Shown: positions 10,601-19,085 of the stretch, in pieces | How positions within the stretch are numbered: position 1 is the stretch's first letter | Layout: the number at the start of each line of letters is the position of its first letter | Source: Dyadobacter sediminis | Lineage (GTDB): Bacteria; Bacteroidota; Bacteroidia; Cytophagales; Spirosomataceae | Length of the DNA stretch: 64,000 nucleotides | Direction: 5' to 3' | Assembly: GCF_005860765.1 (NCBI RefSeq) | Contig: NZ_VCEI01000025.1 | Location: 1,116,001 to 1,180,000, forward strand | Position numbers and translations under genes: made by a program | Notes under the pieces: model-generated | Database searches by the model: none | What the model saw: the letters and a program-made list of their open reading frames with translations, nothing else | Told to the model about the DNA's origin: nothing

Positions 10601-13526
10601 CTGTGCTGCTTAAAGTAATGGCAGGTGAGCCTTCACTCGCAGAAAGTATCGTGGACTTGCCGGTAACAGCCTGTCCCTGCACAGCTGAAAAGTCAAGAGC
10701 AGTTGGCTTGAATGTCAGTAATTTGGCAGTCGAGCCATCTTGTGTGATTGAAAAGTTATCAAAAGTGAAACTGACCGATGTGGTTGCATTGCGGTGCGTG
10801 GCATAAAGACCTGCATACAATGGTTTTCCGGCCAAAGACATACTTGCAATGTCAACAGCAGGTGTGGCATAGCTTGCACCTGCGTTCAGGTAATTGACCC
10901 CGTCAGTGGAGTAGAAGCCTTCCATTTTATTGGTAACAAGATCCACTACCAGCCGAAGCCTTACTGTTTTGGTGTTTAGTCCTGAAATAGTTGCGGTAAC
11001 ACGCTGATCCGTATTGCTGGATGCTGATGCTGTAGAAGACACGTCATTGACTTCCTTACGCATCTCGACCTTGTTGCCGGTAACAGCCAGTTTAACAAAA
11101 GTCTTGTCGTTAAGGCCTGCCCAAATGCCGCCCTGCTCGGAACCCGTGCCGTTGAAGGGGTTAATAACCGTGGTCTCAAAGGTCAGTTTGCCGTTGGACG
11201 GGATGCCCACGCCCAGCGCATTGATCTGGTTGTTGCTGGTTGTAAAACCGATGCCTTTGTGAGTCTGGATCGTCAGCCTGCCGTTTGCCACTGTCAGTCT
11301 GGATGGCTCATAACCCCATACTTGTGCGGAGGAAGCCGTGCCGTCGGCTGTATTGCGGGTACCGGAGTAGGCATCCGCCATCGTAAAGCCGGTACCCAGC
11401 TTGTTTTTATCTGCCAGACCACCTTCCTGTCCATCAAAATTGAGCATGAATGGAAGGCTCACCGCAACCTCTTCACAAGGCAGTGTGCTGATGGGTGCGC
11501 AGGCCACAATTACCGGCGCTGCAGAGACAGTTACCGTAAAGATGCTGGAAGCCGTGGCCATCGCCTTGTCCGTAGCAGTGATGCGTACAGAAAGGCTGGC
11601 AGTCTGCTGTGGAGCTGTACCGCTGAAAGTCTGGGTCTGGGCATCAAAAAGAAGCCAAGCCGGAAGGCTTGCGCCTGAACCAAGCGCCGCCGTGTAGGTC
11701 AAAGCATCGCCTTGGTCAGGGTCTGAAAAGCTGCCGGTCATAAACGAGAAGAGCTGGCCGGCTATCAAGGCCTGAGTTTCTGGTGCCGTTACCACAACCG
11801 GCGCACGGTTCATGGCGGAAGCAGTAATGGTGAACTCGGTGCTTACGGCCGGCGACTTGCCGTCGTTAGCTGTCAGACGTATCGGGTAAACAGCTGCTGA
11901 AACCGGCGTGCCGCTGAAAGTGCGTGAAGAAGCATTGAACGTCAGCCACGATGGCAAGGGTTTGCCATCTGTCAAAGTAGCGCTCAATGTCAAAGGATCG
12001 TTTTCGGGATCAATGAATGTATTGGCCGGAACTATAAAGGTAAACGGGCTGCCGACAGGTGTAATTTTGTTCTCAATAACTGTGATAACCGGCGGCTGAT
12101 TTGCAGAAACACTGGGCAGAATTTCTATAGCATTAACCATGGCGTTGTCAACCGAAGCGTTAAAATCAATGTTCAGGGCGCCGTCTGCAATATTTGTTTC
12201 CAGAGATTTGATAACAACAACTTTATTCTTGTTACCGCCTTCAACAAATAAATCCAGATTGTCCAAAACCGTTTTACCTTCCAGATTAACATCAAATATC
12301 CGCTTTCCGACGGTTGAATGGTAATTCTCCACCATATGCAGCTTCACAGTATACCTGCCGTTTGCAATCGGAATGGCATAGCTGAGTTTTGTTCCCAGAC
12401 GACGCTCGTAATAAAGCTCGGGGACAGCAACGCCGCTCAATGTAAAGCTGCTGTTGGCAACAACTCCCGGAACAACCGCATATGTATCATCTGCATTGTA
12501 AACATCCGTTCCGACCGTGCGTTTGATCCCGCCTGCGTTAATCCGGTAAGGCGCAGAGACTGTCGGGTAAATTTGCTTGTTGACAGAAAAGTTTTCAAAG
12601 GTATAATCAACCGAACCCGAAAATGTAGTGTTTCGTTTTGATGCGTAAATACCTGCGTACATGGTATTCCCCGACAAAGCCATATTCTCTACATTGATAG
12701 CAGCCGGGTTGGATGCGCTTGTGTACGTTGCACCGACGTTCTGGTAAGTAATACCGTCCGTTGAATAAAAACCTTCAGCCGTATTGGTATTGAAATCCAG
12801 AATGATCCGCAGGCGGACCGTCTGGTTGTTTAGCCCGGAAATCGTGCTCGTAATACGCTGGTCAGGGTTGGTAGAAGGGGAGTTGGAGGAAGTAACGTCG
12901 TTTACTTCCTTGCGCAGTTCTACTTTATTGGCTGAAACCGAAAGTTTCAAGAAAGTTTTATCGTTCAGTCCGGCCCATAAACCGGCTTGTTCCGAGCCGG
13001 TGCCATTGAACGGGTTGATGATTGCCGTCTCAAAGGTCAGTTTTCCATTTGCTTGAAATCCAACACCCAAGGCATTAATCTGATTGTTGCTGGTTGTAAA
13101 ACCAAGCCCTCTGTTGGCAGCGATAGTCAGCCTGCCCTGCGCAATGGTGAGCCGGGAAGGTTCGTAACCGATAACACCGGGGGACGAAGGCGTGCCGTCC
13201 GAAGCATTCCTGGAGCCGGAGTACGAGTCGGCCATCTTGAAGCCCGTACCCGCATTGTTTACATCCGTCAATCCGCCTTCTGTACCGGTAAAATTCAGTA
13301 CATAAGGAAGTGGAACATTAATTTCTTGGCACGTAAGACTGCTGATGGGAGAGCATGGTGCAAGGCTGGGTGTAATTGCTTTTTTTACCTCTTTTTTTGT
13401 GACATCGGAAGCAGTACTCCATGCAACAGATTGCATGCTTACCATTAATCCAATGAACATAAACAAAGACCGGCTCCGAAGAAACAGGTATCTCTGTTTA
13501 GTAAAAAAATAGAAGAAATCTTTCAT
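4668..13526 (-). CDS. Giant multidomain malectin/propeller T9SS surface protein (2952 aa)
   Basis: A single open frame of 8.86 kb. After an N-terminal hydrophobic segment come: an unnamed lectin-like module (about 55-320), malectin-like domain 1 (about 322-475), two cadherin/He_PIG-type Ig domains (about 476-670), a second copy of the N-terminal module (about 672-930), a BACON-like Ig domain, a second malectin-like domain (about 1035-1220), a Big_5/SbsA-like Ig domain, a glucose/sorbosone-dehydrogenase-like beta-propeller (about 1459-1912), a choice-of-anchor-D domain (about 1922-2033), a BACON-like domain, He_PIG (about 2333-2422), malectin 3 (about 2427-2575), another He_PIG, a DNRLRE/CBM96-like domain (about 2682-2845) and a type A sorting domain (IYPNPIQ, about 2876 to the end). 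It is probably a surface polysaccharide-binding protein. The propeller resembles an enzyme family, but I cannot confirm active residues. Positions are estimates. Confidence 0.9.
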   Translation of the reverse strand: MKDFFYFFTKQRYLFLRSRSLFMFIGLMVSMQSVAWSTASDVTKKEVKKAITPSLAPCSPISSLTCQEINVPLPYVLNFTGTEGGLTDVNNAGTGFKMADSYSGSRNASDGTPSSPGVIGYEPSRLTIAQGRLTIAANRGLGFTTSNNQINALGVGFQANGKLTFETAIINPFNGTGSEQAGLWAGLNDKTFLKLSVSANKVELRKEVNDVTSSNSPSTNPDQRITSTISGLNNQTVRLRIILDFNTNTAEGFYSTDGITYQNVGATYTSASNPAAINVENMALSGNTMYAGIYASKRNTTFSGSVDYTFENFSVNKQIYPTVSAPYRINAGGIKRTVGTDVYNADDTYAVVPGVVANSSFTLSGVAVPELYYERRLGTKLSYAIPIANGRYTVKLHMVENYHSTVGKRIFDVNLEGKTVLDNLDLFVEGGNKNKVVVIKSLETNIADGALNIDFNASVDNAMVNAIEILPSVSANQPPVITVIENKITPVGSPFTFIVPANTFIDPENDPLTLSATLTDGKPLPSWLTFNASSRTFSGTPVSAAVYPIRLTANDGKSPAVSTEFTITASAMNRAPVVVTAPETQALIAGQLFSFMTGSFSDPDQGDALTYTAALGSGASLPAWLLFDAQTQTFSGTAPQQTASLSVRITATDKAMATASSIFTVTVSAAPVIVACAPISTLPCEEVAVSLPFMLNFDGQEGGLADKNKLGTGFTMADAYSGTRNTADGTASSAQVWGYEPSRLTVANGRLTIQTHKGIGFTTSNNQINALGVGIPSNGKLTFETTVINPFNGTGSEQGGIWAGLNDKTFVKLAVTGNKVEMRKEVNDVSSTASASSNTDQRVTATISGLNTKTVRLRLVVDLVTNKMEGFYSTDGVNYLNAGASYATPAVDIASMSLAGKPLYAGLYATHRNATTSVSFTFDNFSITQDGSTAKLLTFKPTALDFSAVQGQAVTGKSTILSASEGSPAITLSSTAGSWLTLPSASAGTISFGPSNFSTTMAPGIYEAIVTASANGYQPATLLINLTITTPSVTQQQIQVNFQNAGTVPPAGWVRDYGQPLGARTGANQGTGLEYGWRRRSNGTLLDLSGDGASNLGNGRRRSNPDDVLLASLMHMQADDISGEFNGTKIEGYWEIKVPNGSYEVTVTSGDGDIGVYPESHTINVEGVNAIKNFVPSGSAGSSTRFKTGKVQVKVSDGYLTINADGGTNAKINTAVITPVNVSPYLIWSASEYSLAVEKATTSTGKTFSLDLNHSTSQDNLPITLTADYGPGASNWLSFDASHNGNEPNVTFDYKAAMSLAVGTYTATITASAQGYTSASTLVQVTVIASGANQPYVISSTPVNGATNVSVNTASIAANNIYVPIVDGFKGGVDNSTISLNTVKLYKVVGTATAEILGTTQGTGGGDAISFSPRYALEANTKYRFVVTDQVKSYSGAAFKPYEATFTTGSTTTGTTNPVAAEFAPKQVIPGTVGKKYTCLTFGPDGKFYALRLDGVIERFTVDHQTGMLSEQQEIKSLTAKYGLRSSVGLTFDPASTATNLIAWVSHCSAGLTNAPEFDGNISKLTGANLQTEQLVLTKLPRSKADHLVNSIAFGPDGALYFNQGSLSSMGNFDRSWQRDESLLAATVLRLDLKKLTGITLPLDVRTTSNQALINAAPSSSYRMSDGTYNPYASNSPLTIYASGVRNAVDLVWHTNGQLYVPTNGSAAGGNSPASVIGTRRPDGTFYNGPFVDTTGSIKVQNDWLFRVNPLKKVGYYGHPNPLRGEYVANRGYLDNPKYPASQGPDANYRGAAYNFELNKSPNGAIEYKSNTFNGALKGRLLVCRFSGGSDIIVLEPGSKVKSPSVTSASSDDRIYDIVGAQTGSGTEGISGLSGFTNPLDLTEDVETGNLYVIEYNWNNTKGKTSQIVLLKAISTTVQAGIAEVSPSKVVDNDVVGGAAGKPHAITLANIGNSNLTVTGIALSGTDRSQFQLSLAPTATVSSPVTIARGSAVTFNVAFNPTTAGMKTASIQVTSTGNPVQTVILKGLGTSGLSGTNEPSLQMVLDAHDIKVNVGDDNKSTNVIHSNTTTAKAPLLGEEVPVQAFLRASDGPVIIEPLSVFGPQGPSGTVTGFGWYSSGDGNAKTELFTVANSNYQTIDVQINGASSFDPGINSFGFYSRWPYFANRHLYSEDALNTFTGALPHHVRVYPLKDAAGQTVEHAYVIAFEETTSGLDYQDIVVIARNIKPYEASVKELTLSESPMNFTYALGTSAPAAQTVTLSANLGSPAISISKTANSSWLVLPSSPTLGNLSFGINPTGLALGTYNATVTFAADGYTSANLPVTLTVTNGNDAPVLTPIGNKTVAVSQTLSFTATATDDASQTHTYSLIKAPAGATIDAATGVFTWTPAATGTFIFTVKVTDNGSPALSDVEDITVTVSNSPSASAIRINAGGAAFTASGSRQFMGDNYFGGTNRTGTLASSVDILNTTDDVLYRSERSSEAFNYSIPVSNGTMNVVLHFAETWFGAPGGGTGGSGKRRFNVDIEGSRKLTNYDIYAKAGGALRPVVETFTVTVTDGILNINFIVGSVNIPKISAIEVIPQTTTSNTAPVLAAIGNKTVTVGQAMSFTATATDANAGQSKTFSLVNSPSGAAINATTGVFTWTPSTTGTYTFAVKVTDNGSPVLSDDETITVTVNGTASTSATLSPLADSYVRNGSYAGANYGSATSLVVKSGSGDGITRSAYLKFSLSNVSQVNSAKLRIYGSNTENTTTVNLSAYGVDNDSWTEGGINLNNAPASSSTVLGLVGVTNTKKYYEIDVTAYVQAQLAADKVVSIALKNPSNQNRNLTFNSRENTSNKPQLLITGTVNSGARTSAEEIWSLESKAAFENSTIYPNPIQKRFTVEISRQHAGNVSLELINPNGRSFDIRTPKQITAGSKADIDVSDLSLSSGIYLIRIQSAAATETLKVLVTD

Positions 13527-14544
13527 AACTAATTGGATGAGTATTGTGAAAAGAATTAAGAGAACGTGAGTAGATATAATTAAATGGTACTTGAAAAATC
13601 AAAATATAAATCAGGTTTTTATGGTGATCTGAAATGATAAACCAACATAAGCTTACTATCAATTCAGAATTTTAAAATTAAGTTCATGGACATAGTTAAC
13701 GAACTATACAGGAATTGTGATAAACACAATGCACTGCAACGATTAATTTATAATAATTATGGATATGGGTTATGATTTTAGAATTAAGTAATAGATAAAA
13801 ACTGTTTACTTTATTCTAATGATTTAACAGAAGAAATGATCAATCAAATTAGCGGTTGTAATCTGGACTGCTTGCAAATTTACTAATTAAGAATTAAAAT
13901 ATGGTAAGTAAATGCCAAACAAATTTTTATTATTTTACTATAACATACAAATAAAAAATATGATTATTTTTACAAATAAGGCGTCTGAAATGTACTTTAT
14001 GCAATAACTACATCAAAAATTATAGAGCACCAAAAATTTTGTAAAATTAGTTTACATTCGGCTAATTCAGGTTCGCTAACAATTGATGGATTTGTAGTAC
14101 ATATATGAATGTAAATAGTTTAATATTGAATGGGCAGAACCAAAATGTATATTTGAATATAAAATTAATTAGTTGATGTTTAATGAATAATTCCTGCTTC
14201 CAAACCAATCAAATCAAATATATGTAAAATGCTTGTTCAGATACATTGCCGTATAATAAGTCATGCAAAAATCAGCATGTTCAAACTTGTCAATTCAGAT
14301 AAATATTATGTATAAAAATCGGTGGTATCCGGCATATAAATACCGGTTAATAAAATATTTGCATGCTGAACAATTTGAAAAGCAGAATGAATTTATGAAG
14401 CATTTCAATTAGACACAATGCTGCTGTTTCTTTTGTAACATGCGACCTGAAAACCGGATTATCATTTCATTCCACTGTTTCAACAAGTAAAGTTCGGCCC
14501 TGTGCCGCTTACTAAATCGTACGGATTCCCAAAAACGGTTTGCC
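13527..14544. other. AT-rich intergenic island
   Basis: About 1 kb with clearly lower GC than its surroundings and no convincing open frame on either strand. It lies between the divergent starts of the giant gene and the GT39-like gene, so it must hold both promoters. No tRNA-like cloverleaf or transposase remnant is visible. Confidence 0.6.
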
Positions 14545-16065
14545 TTGATTAACAGAACCCTGATCCTCAGCTTTTTTATTATTGTAAAGTTTGTGCTGCA
14601 TTACCTGATCATTGCACCAGGCTATGATTTGCACCGTGACGAATACCTGCATCTTGATCAGGGAAAACACCTTGCATGGGGATATTTGTCTGTTCCGCCC
14701 TTTACATCCTGGAATTCTTTTATTATCCTGCAATTAGGGAATTCCGAATTCTGGGTAAAGTTTTTTCCGGCGCTGTACGGAGCATTGACATTGCTGGTTA
14801 TCTGGAAAACAATCGAGTTGCTTGATGGAAATGTATTTGCACTTATTCTGGGTGCAACTGCCATAACATTTTCCACGTTATTAAGAATGAACATGCTCTT
14901 TCAGCCAAATTCAGCGGATATACTTGGCTGGACTTTGATGTATTATTCGATACTTTATTATCTCAGGACTAACCGGAATAAAGGACTTTATATTGCTGCA
15001 ATTGTGTTCGGATTCAGTTTTTTAAATAAGTACAATATTGTCTTCCTTGTAGCCGGGCTTGTGCCGGCACTTTTGCTGACAGAACATCGTAAAATTTTTT
15101 ACAATAAACATTTATATATCGCTGCACTTGCAGCATTTTTGATCATTTCCCCAAATCTGATTTGGCAATATCAGCATCATTTTCCTGTTTTGCATCACAT
15201 GAAACTGCTGGCTGAAACGCAGCTTGTCAACGTAAGCAGATGGGGGTTTCTGAAGGAACAATTATTGTTTTTCATCACGTCCCTGTTTGTTCTGCTGGCG
15301 GCATTCGTTTCTTTTTTTGTATATCCGGCATTTAAAAAATATCAGGTATTTTTCTGGTCTTTTGTATTCACTTTGGTGCTTTTTATATACTTAAGGGCGA
15401 AGAGTTATTATGCGGTCGGACTATATCCGGTTTTCATTGCATTCGGATCGGTTTACCTGGAAAAAGTGTTTACAAAAAGATTATTCTGGTTGCGCCCTGT
15501 GTCGGTTATATTCATTTTAGTTTTTTTCATTCCCATGTTCCGTGTTGCATTTCCAATTAAAAATCCGTCTGTGATTGCAAAGGATTCCGCAGTGTTCAAA
15601 AAACTTGGTTTGCTGCGATGGGAAGATGGAAAAGATCATAAACTTCCTCAGGATTATGCGGATATGCTGGGATGGCGCGAACTGGCGCAACTAGTGGATT
15701 CCAGTTATGCCAAAATAAATGACAAGAAACATACGCTTGTACTTTGCGACAATTATGGTCAGGCCGGTGCAATCAATTACTATTCCAGGTTTAAAGATAT
15801 TGGTGCCGTCACGTTGAATGCCGATTACATCAACTGGTTTCCGTTACAGGAAGAAGTTAAAAATATAATCCTGATCCAATCTGCGGATGACGATGATAAA
15901 AACAGAGAAAAGGAAAAGCCGTTGTTTGGTAAAATAGCTTTTGTTGGTAAAATAAGGAATTCCTATGCACGGGAAAGCGGCACAAGCGTATATGTTTTGC
16001 TGGATGCCAGAGTTTCCATCAACAAGATTCTGAAAAGCGATATTGAAGAAAATAAATGGGATTAA
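14545..16065 (+). CDS. GT39-type membrane glycosyltransferase
   Basis: A 506-residue polytopic protein of the ArnT/PMT-like family (glycosyltransferase family 39). These enzymes transfer sugars from polyprenyl-phosphate carriers on the outer face of the inner membrane. An acidic motif (HRDE, residues 30-33) follows the first membrane helix where this family has its catalytic carboxylate. Around ten further hydrophobic segments follow, then a soluble C-terminal part (about residue 350 on). The frame has no early ATG. The TTG at 14545 gives a complete first helix, so I use it with moderate confidence. It is probably transcribed alone. The acceptor is unknown; lipid A-like or protein acceptors are both possible. 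Confidence 0.8.
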   Translation: MINRTLILSFFIIVKFVLHYLIIAPGYDLHRDEYLHLDQGKHLAWGYLSVPPFTSWNSFIILQLGNSEFWVKFFPALYGALTLLVIWKTIELLDGNVFALILGATAITFSTLLRMNMLFQPNSADILGWTLMYYSILYYLRTNRNKGLYIAAIVFGFSFLNKYNIVFLVAGLVPALLLTEHRKIFYNKHLYIAALAAFLIISPNLIWQYQHHFPVLHHMKLLAETQLVNVSRWGFLKEQLLFFITSLFVLLAAFVSFFVYPAFKKYQVFFWSFVFTLVLFIYLRAKSYYAVGLYPVFIAFGSVYLEKVFTKRLFWLRPVSVIFILVFFIPMFRVAFPIKNPSVIAKDSAVFKKLGLLRWEDGKDHKLPQDYADMLGWRELAQLVDSSYAKINDKKHTLVLCDNYGQAGAINYYSRFKDIGAVTLNADYINWFPLQEEVKNIILIQSADDDDKNREKEKPLFGKIAFVGKIRNSYARESGTSVYVLLDARVSINKILKSDIEENKWD

Positions 16066-16220
16066 CTCTCGGTTTTTTTGATCTCGTAAACGGAACGAAA
16101 GCCGGAAAACATGATACTGCAAAATAGAACCTGTACTTAAATGAAGTTGTCAACTGTCATGGCATTACATTTTAAATAAACCAGTTTGCAGCAATTGGTT
16201 TCATATAAATTTAAATTGAA

Positions 16221-16955
16221 ATGAACGTAACAGGAAACACAGTTTTAATCACCGGCGGTACCTCCGGAATTGGTCTGGCATTTGCAGAAGAATGGATAAA
16301 AGAAGGCAGTCGTGTAATCATAACCGGCAGACGAGCAGACAGGCTTGAAGCGATCAAAAAAAGATTACCCGGTATTATCACCAGGGTTTCAGACGTTTCG
16401 GATGCAGCGCAAAGAACCGGTCTCGCAGAATGGATTCTGCAAAATTATCCGGAGACCAATGTGCTTATCAACAATGCCGGCATACAGCTGGTTACGGATT
16501 TGAAATCACCGGTTGATCTGGAAAGAGTGCGTTCCGAAACCGAAACCAATTTTATTGCGCCACTCCATCTGGCCTCGTTATTTACGCCGCATTTTGCTGA
16601 AAAGGAAGAGGCAGCAATCATTAATATAACATCCGGACTGGCCTTTGCTCCGCTGGCTTTTATGCCTGTTTACTGTGCCACAAAAGCGGCCATGCATTCG
16701 CTGTCCTTATCGCTCAGACATCAGTTGAAACATACCGGAATCAAAGTATTTGAAATTGCTCCGCCGGCCGTGGATACGGAGCTCGGACACGACAGGCGTG
16801 AGGATAAAAGCCAGTCGCATGGCGGCATTTCGGTTCAGGAATTTATTGCCGGTGCCATGGAGGCGATAAAAAAGGATGAACTGGAAGCGGCAATCGGCCA
16901 GGCTGCGGGGCTCCGGGTTAAACGGGAAGCTTTGTTTGAACAAATGAATCCCTGA
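16221..16955 (+). CDS. DltE-like short-chain dehydrogenase/reductase
   Basis: A 244-residue NAD(P)-dependent oxidoreductase of the classical SDR family. The cofactor motif TGGTSGIG is at residues 11-18, NNAG at 84-87, the catalytic Ser at 138 and Tyr151/Lys155 in YCATK. Length and sequence resemble the DltE/oxidoreductase subgroup. The substrate cannot be read from the sequence. It lies alone, 155 bp after the glycosyltransferase, with a possible weak promoter (TTG at 16147, TACATTTT at 16166, spacer 16), and converges on the GH43 gene with a shared terminator. Confidence 0.88.
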   Translation: MNVTGNTVLITGGTSGIGLAFAEEWIKEGSRVIITGRRADRLEAIKKRLPGIITRVSDVSDAAQRTGLAEWILQNYPETNVLINNAGIQLVTDLKSPVDLERVRSETETNFIAPLHLASLFTPHFAEKEEAAIINITSGLAFAPLAFMPVYCATKAAMHSLSLSLRHQLKHTGIKVFEIAPPAVDTELGHDRREDKSQSHGGISVQEFIAGAMEAIKKDELEAAIGQAAGLRVKREALFEQMNP

Positions 16956-17095
16956 TGCGTGCTGCCCGAAATCAGTTTTAAGCGGGTTGGCTAGCAATTA
17001 ATGGTATGGAAAGATGAACAGTTGCTGCGTGGCAAATACGTTAAGCTTGTGAGTTCCACTGTTTTTAAAAGTCATTTTTACACATTCAAAAAAGG

Positions 17096-17137
17096 AAAAA
17101 TCCTTTGGCACGCTTAAATGCCAAAGGATTTTTTTCA
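17096..17137. terminator. Bidirectional rho-independent terminator
   Basis: Stem AAAAATCCTTTGGCA paired with TGCCAAAGGATTTTT around an 8-base loop, T-rich on both strands. It lies between the converging SDR and GH43 genes. Confidence 0.92.
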
Positions 17138-17174
17138 TGTCAGACAATCTGTAACCGCTTATGGGTTTATACCT

Positions 17175-18770
17175 TTATTTGTTTGAATTTGATTCATCAT
17201 ATTCCATTTCGACGGCACTTATTTCACTTCTGCCGGCTTTGTTTCCCGATACATTCATGCCGACTCGAGGTGCTCTGTCCCAACGCGGCAGCCAGGGCGC
17301 CTGGATTGAAACGGTATGTGCCGCAGCGCTTGTTTTTTCGCCTGTTATATTCCAGCTTAATTCATAAAAACGGCCTTTGCGGCTTTGCAGTTTCAGCCGA
17401 ACATGATCGTATTTCTCTGGAATTTCCTGTGTTTTGATCACTTCAAAAACGCCTTCTTTTACCTGCCATAATGTAATTTCATGATTTTGGATTCCATAAC
17501 CCAAAGCATTGTTTGCGTCTCCGTAAATAACAATGTTCTGCTTCAGGTCTTTACTGGTTTTTACTTCTGCGGAGAAAGTGTAATCCCCTTTTTTTACCGT
17601 TAACCCAATAAAATTACCGGCTGGAATCGGGTTGCTGTTTTCAATCTGAATGGAACCGTTTTGCTCGGAAAATACCGGTTTCGGGAAACTTACATCATAA
17701 ACCCAGGGAAATCCAACCCTTTTTTTATCAGCCTTGTCCATCGGTTTTGAACTGGCCACGACTCGTGCAGTAACCGGCATTTCCGCCTGAACCGGAGGCG
17801 TTTTACCGTATCTGAATACCGGCCATCCGGTGGCGTCGTCCCATGTAAGTTCACTTAGTAAGCCCTGTCTGCCGGTAAATGTAAAATCGGTTCCGCTGTA
17901 TGCATGATGCAGATAAAAATACCGGTTATCCGGCGTCGTCACCACCGTTCCATGTCCCGGACATTTCCAGGATGAATCGCCAGAAAGAACCGGATTTCCT
18001 TCGTATTTCGTCCAGGGTCCGGTGAGCTTTTCAGCCCTTGCAAACCCGACCTGATAATCACATTTGTCCCCGCAGCAGGCATTTCCGGAATAAAGCATGT
18101 ACCAGTATTTTCCTCTTTTGAGAATGGCCTGTCCTTCTGCTCCGCCGGATTCCCAGCCTTCGGGGTCGGCCTTTATCAAACTGAATTCCTTGCCTGTGAC
18201 TTTCAGGCCGTCATCCGAGAGTTCGGCGCCCAGGATTTCAATTTCCCGGCCTTTGTCCAGCCCGTATGCTTTCCATGTGATGTACAATTTTCCATTGTCT
18301 TCAACAACAAATGCATCAATGGCTTCTTTTGTCCATTCAATAATGACACCGTGATCCTGAAATCCTTTTTTCAGATCTTTTGTGCTGGCAACACCTATAA
18401 ACGACTGTTTGTCCGCTTTGCGGCGGGCAGTATAGTAAACATAGAAAGTACCGTTGCGGAAAAACAGCTCGGGAGCCCAGTAGCTTCCCATCGTCCATTC
18501 CGGCAAGTCGGCAAATACGGGTCCGACGTATTGCCAGTCAGTCAGGTTCTTCGAGCTGTACACAGGGTAGGCCGGGCCCCATTCCGAAGAGGTTCCGCAG
18601 GCATAGTACGTGTCGCCGACGCGGATAACGGAAGGGTCTGCAAAGTCGCCGGGAATCACCGGGTTTTTGTATGTGGAAACGGGGCTGTGGCCGGACTGCT
18701 GGGCAAAAATTTTTCCGGAACATACGGACAACAGAGATAAAAGGACGAGTGAAAATTTCCACTTTTTCAT
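17175..18770 (-). CDS. Secreted GH43-family glycosidase
   Basis: A 531-residue protein with a signal peptide (cleavage near IFAQ) and a five-bladed propeller of glycoside hydrolase family 43, which cleaves arabinosides, xylosides or galactans. The three expected acidic residues are present: Asp45 in GDFADPSV (general base), Asp152 in AIDAFVVED (pKa modulator) and Glu212 in GGAEGQ (general acid). A C-terminal beta-sandwich (about 380-531) resembles the accessory domain common in this family. The start at 18770 (MKKWKF) is chosen because it begins the signal peptide; the frame could extend 20 codons further. No T9SS sorting domain, so it is probably periplasmic. The specificity is unknown. Confidence 0.9.
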   Translation of the reverse strand: MKKWKFSLVLLSLLSVCSGKIFAQQSGHSPVSTYKNPVIPGDFADPSVIRVGDTYYACGTSSEWGPAYPVYSSKNLTDWQYVGPVFADLPEWTMGSYWAPELFFRNGTFYVYYTARRKADKQSFIGVASTKDLKKGFQDHGVIIEWTKEAIDAFVVEDNGKLYITWKAYGLDKGREIEILGAELSDDGLKVTGKEFSLIKADPEGWESGGAEGQAILKRGKYWYMLYSGNACCGDKCDYQVGFARAEKLTGPWTKYEGNPVLSGDSSWKCPGHGTVVTTPDNRYFYLHHAYSGTDFTFTGRQGLLSELTWDDATGWPVFRYGKTPPVQAEMPVTARVVASSKPMDKADKKRVGFPWVYDVSFPKPVFSEQNGSIQIENSNPIPAGNFIGLTVKKGDYTFSAEVKTSKDLKQNIVIYGDANNALGYGIQNHEITLWQVKEGVFEVIKTQEIPEKYDHVRLKLQSRKGRFYELSWNITGEKTSAAAHTVSIQAPWLPRWDRAPRVGMNVSGNKAGRSEISAVEMEYDESNSNK

Positions 18771-18984
18771 GAATTGGCTGAATTGCTGAATGACGTCGGT
18801 TAAAATAAGGTTGTAAAATAGCAGGAACAAGGTTTAACAAAAGGACATAAAGCCCCAAATCTAACCGGATCGGTTCTGGAACCGGCGGCCAGCATATCCA
18901 AAACGGTTTAATAGTTATACGCCAATGACTTGACCAACCAGCATCTTACATCATGTATTTCAGATTTGTAATGGATCGGACAAC

Positions 18985-19040
18985 AAAAAACCTTTCTGAT
19001 CATGCCGCTTCCATTCAGAAAGCCGGCGAGATCAGAAAGG
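18985..19040 (-). terminator. Rho-independent terminator
   Basis: Stem CCTTTCTGATC (18991-19001) / GATCAGAAAGG (19030-19040), with an A-tract on the plus strand that becomes the T-run for the minus-strand gene ending at 19086. Confidence 0.8.
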
Positions 19041-19085
19041 CCGGTACCAGCTGACTACCTTTTTTACAGCAGTTCCGAATCAGTG

